Below are positions 62,945-64,000 of a stretch of DNA of 64,000 nucleotides, piece after piece. This DNA is from Tumebacillus permanentifrigoris (GTDB taxonomy: Bacteria; Bacillota; Bacilli; Tumebacillales; Tumebacillaceae): the NCBI RefSeq assembly GCF_003148565.1, contig NZ_QGGL01000004.1, positions 234,077 to 298,076 of the forward strand, read 5' to 3'. Positions within the stretch are counted from its first letter, which is position 1, and each line of letters begins with the position of its first letter. The notes beneath the pieces are model-generated. The model had not been told where the DNA came from and searched no databases. It saw only the letters and a list, made by a program, of their open reading frames with translations. The position numbers and the translations under genes are program-made.

Positions 62945-63148
62945 TTGGAGGATGAACTCGAGCTGGAGACCCTGATCAACCAATTACGCCAACAAATGAC
63001 GCTAGCCTATGAAGAAAAGGGCACCCTCACGGATGCCTGTGTGATTGCCATTAGTCAGGAGCTGGATACCCACATCGTGAGAGCCCAAAGCCTCAAGTCT
63101 AAAGTAAAAACCGAAGTCGATGTTTCCAGCTCCAGTACGTTTACGTGA
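62945..63148 (+). CDS. Spo0E-like aspartyl-phosphate phosphatase
   Basis: 67 aa with the family signature SQELD (residues 37-41) in a two-helix hairpin (INQLRQQMTLAYEEKGTLTD and VIAISQELDTHIVRAQSL). Such proteins dephosphorylate Spo0A~P and delay sporulation. TTG 62945 with AAAGGTG 10 nt upstream. Convergent with a TPR-regulator fragment, overlapping it by 8 bp. Confidence 0.85.
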   Translation: MEDELELETLINQLRQQMTLAYEEKGTLTDACVIAISQELDTHIVRAQSLKSKVKTEVDVSSSSTFT

Positions 63149-63905
63149 GTAGGATTCCGCGCTCTCGCAGGTTTTCCAAATAGGCTTCATTCATGAGATT
63201 GAGATATTGCGTGGACTTTTTGAAATCGCCCGCTTTTTCATACAAATCCGCAATCTCCTTGTAGGTCGTCGCCAAGTCGAGATGCCGGCTGTGCTCTAGA
63301 TACACTGTGACTGCACCCTCGAAGTTTTGAAGGGCCAAGGTAACGTCCTCACACGCCGCTTCAATTTTACCCTTCGTCTTGTACAAATGCCCCGAAAGTA
63401 GAGAATCAATCGACAAGGAGGCAAGCCCATGCTGAACGGCTTCTCGTGCCTGATCGAATTCATGTTGGTAGTAATGGTGAAGAGCTATCTCTCCATAAAT
63501 AAGGCAGCGTTCTTCCTCGAGTGACTGCTGGTGGCACGTCTCGATACAAGTGACGAGGATCTGCAGGGATTCCTTGGCTTTCCCTTGCTCACGAAGAGAA
63601 ACTGCGTACTGAATGTTGATCTTCAAGCGAAGTTTGATCATGTTCAAGGCATCAAAAATCGCGATCGCATGTTGCGCGTACTCGCCTGCCTTTTCGAACT
63701 CCTGAACTTGAGCGTACCCAGACCCCATCTCCATGTAGAGAAGTCCGATCTCCTTGAGATTGTCTGTCTTGTTAAGCATCTTGTACGCCTCCTGATAATA
63801 GAGGAGGGCTTCCTGGTACTCGCCAAGTAGGTTACTTACAGTTGCAAGATGCATCAACACCTCGGCCTTAAGAACGGGCTGACTGTACAGCAAGTTATCA
63901 AATAG
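63141..63905 (-). pseudogene. 5'-truncated XRE-TPR regulator (second copy)
   Basis: About 250 codons nearly identical to the C-terminal 60% of the regulator at 48189-49478. Similarity ends abruptly at about 63905 (after LFDNLL going upstream), and the sequence beyond is unrelated although the frame stays open to the window edge (GYVRWSLYPSTFGQAIASAF). The HTH is lost, so it is a fragment or a chimera. Confidence 0.82.
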
Positions 63906-64000
63906 TGTTACCGACGATGCTAAATGACCAAAAGCTGACGCTATTGCCTGTCCAAAGGTTGACGGATATAATGACCATCGTACATATCCTAGAAAAGGAA

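Noticed and set aside
1..64000. tRNA, rRNA or CRISPR loci
   Set aside because: No cloverleaf with a GTTCRANNC T-loop, rRNA segment or regularly spaced direct repeat with unique spacers was noticed; a tRNAscan or CRISPR search was not possible.

Overview
The window reads as chromosomal DNA of a mid-GC, spore-forming Firmicute, most like the Alicyclobacillaceae/Tumebacillus group. The pointers are strong AGGAGG ribosome-binding sites, frequent GTG and TTG starts, a Spo0E-type phosphatase, DUF1659/DUF2922 small proteins, cobalamin and c-di-AMP riboswitches, and a kdp operon with a kinase-less KdpD. The genus is inference. Nearly all large genes lie on the minus strand. No tRNA, rRNA or CRISPR array was seen.

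Layout. (1) 1-14.4 kb: a hybrid polyketide/non-ribosomal peptide cluster. A short operon (KASIII-like, FkbH-like, ACP; 14348 to 11160) looks like a glyceryl-ACP cassette. After a terminator comes a second operon: KS-PCP-C, half-C-A-PCP-reductase, and a tandem AT-AT-ER protein that runs to the left edge. The only modular KS has Gly in place of the catalytic Cys, and the KASIII appears to lack its catalytic His. (2) 14.5-18.2 kb: a Ni/Co transporter behind a cobalamin riboswitch, then a TetR/ABC-2 exporter operon. (3) 18.4-27.5 kb: a class I lanthipeptide locus. LanB, LanT and LanC overlap, and ten tiny precursor genes flank them on both sides, all sharing the leader M-E-x-[ML]-[FL]-[DEN]-L-D-[VI]-Q-V with very different cores. 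Each transcription unit starts with a conserved untranslated leader and most end at near-identical hairpins. (4) 27.5-40.6 kb: an RCC1/cohesin/dockerin remnant, then regulator-transporter-oxidoreductase sets (MATE, TetR, MerR, old yellow enzyme, DHA2 MFS, AKR, ADH, MFS). A MerR regulon is visible as three promoters carrying the same operator in a 19-bp spacer. (5) 40.6-53 kb: a mosaic with gene remnants, an XRE-ImmA gene with its partner, an internally deleted IS21 element with target duplication, a coiled-coil membrane protein, XRE-TPR regulators, a Spo0E remnant and a candidate Phr-like signalling peptide. (6) 52.6-60.1 kb: a kdp potassium-uptake operon with a truncated KdpD, preceded by a DUF2294 gene and a c-di-AMP riboswitch. 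(7) 60.3-64 kb: a further mosaic, with a TPR-regulator remnant, truncated MATE and CsoR genes, an intact Spo0E-like gene, and a 5'-truncated second copy of the TPR regulator.

The most unusual content is the ten-precursor lanthipeptide array with its repeated leader RNA, the PKS/NRPS system built around inactive or altered condensing enzymes, and the regulator/peptide pair at 49.7-51.2 kb. Homology statements come from reading motifs; no database search was possible.
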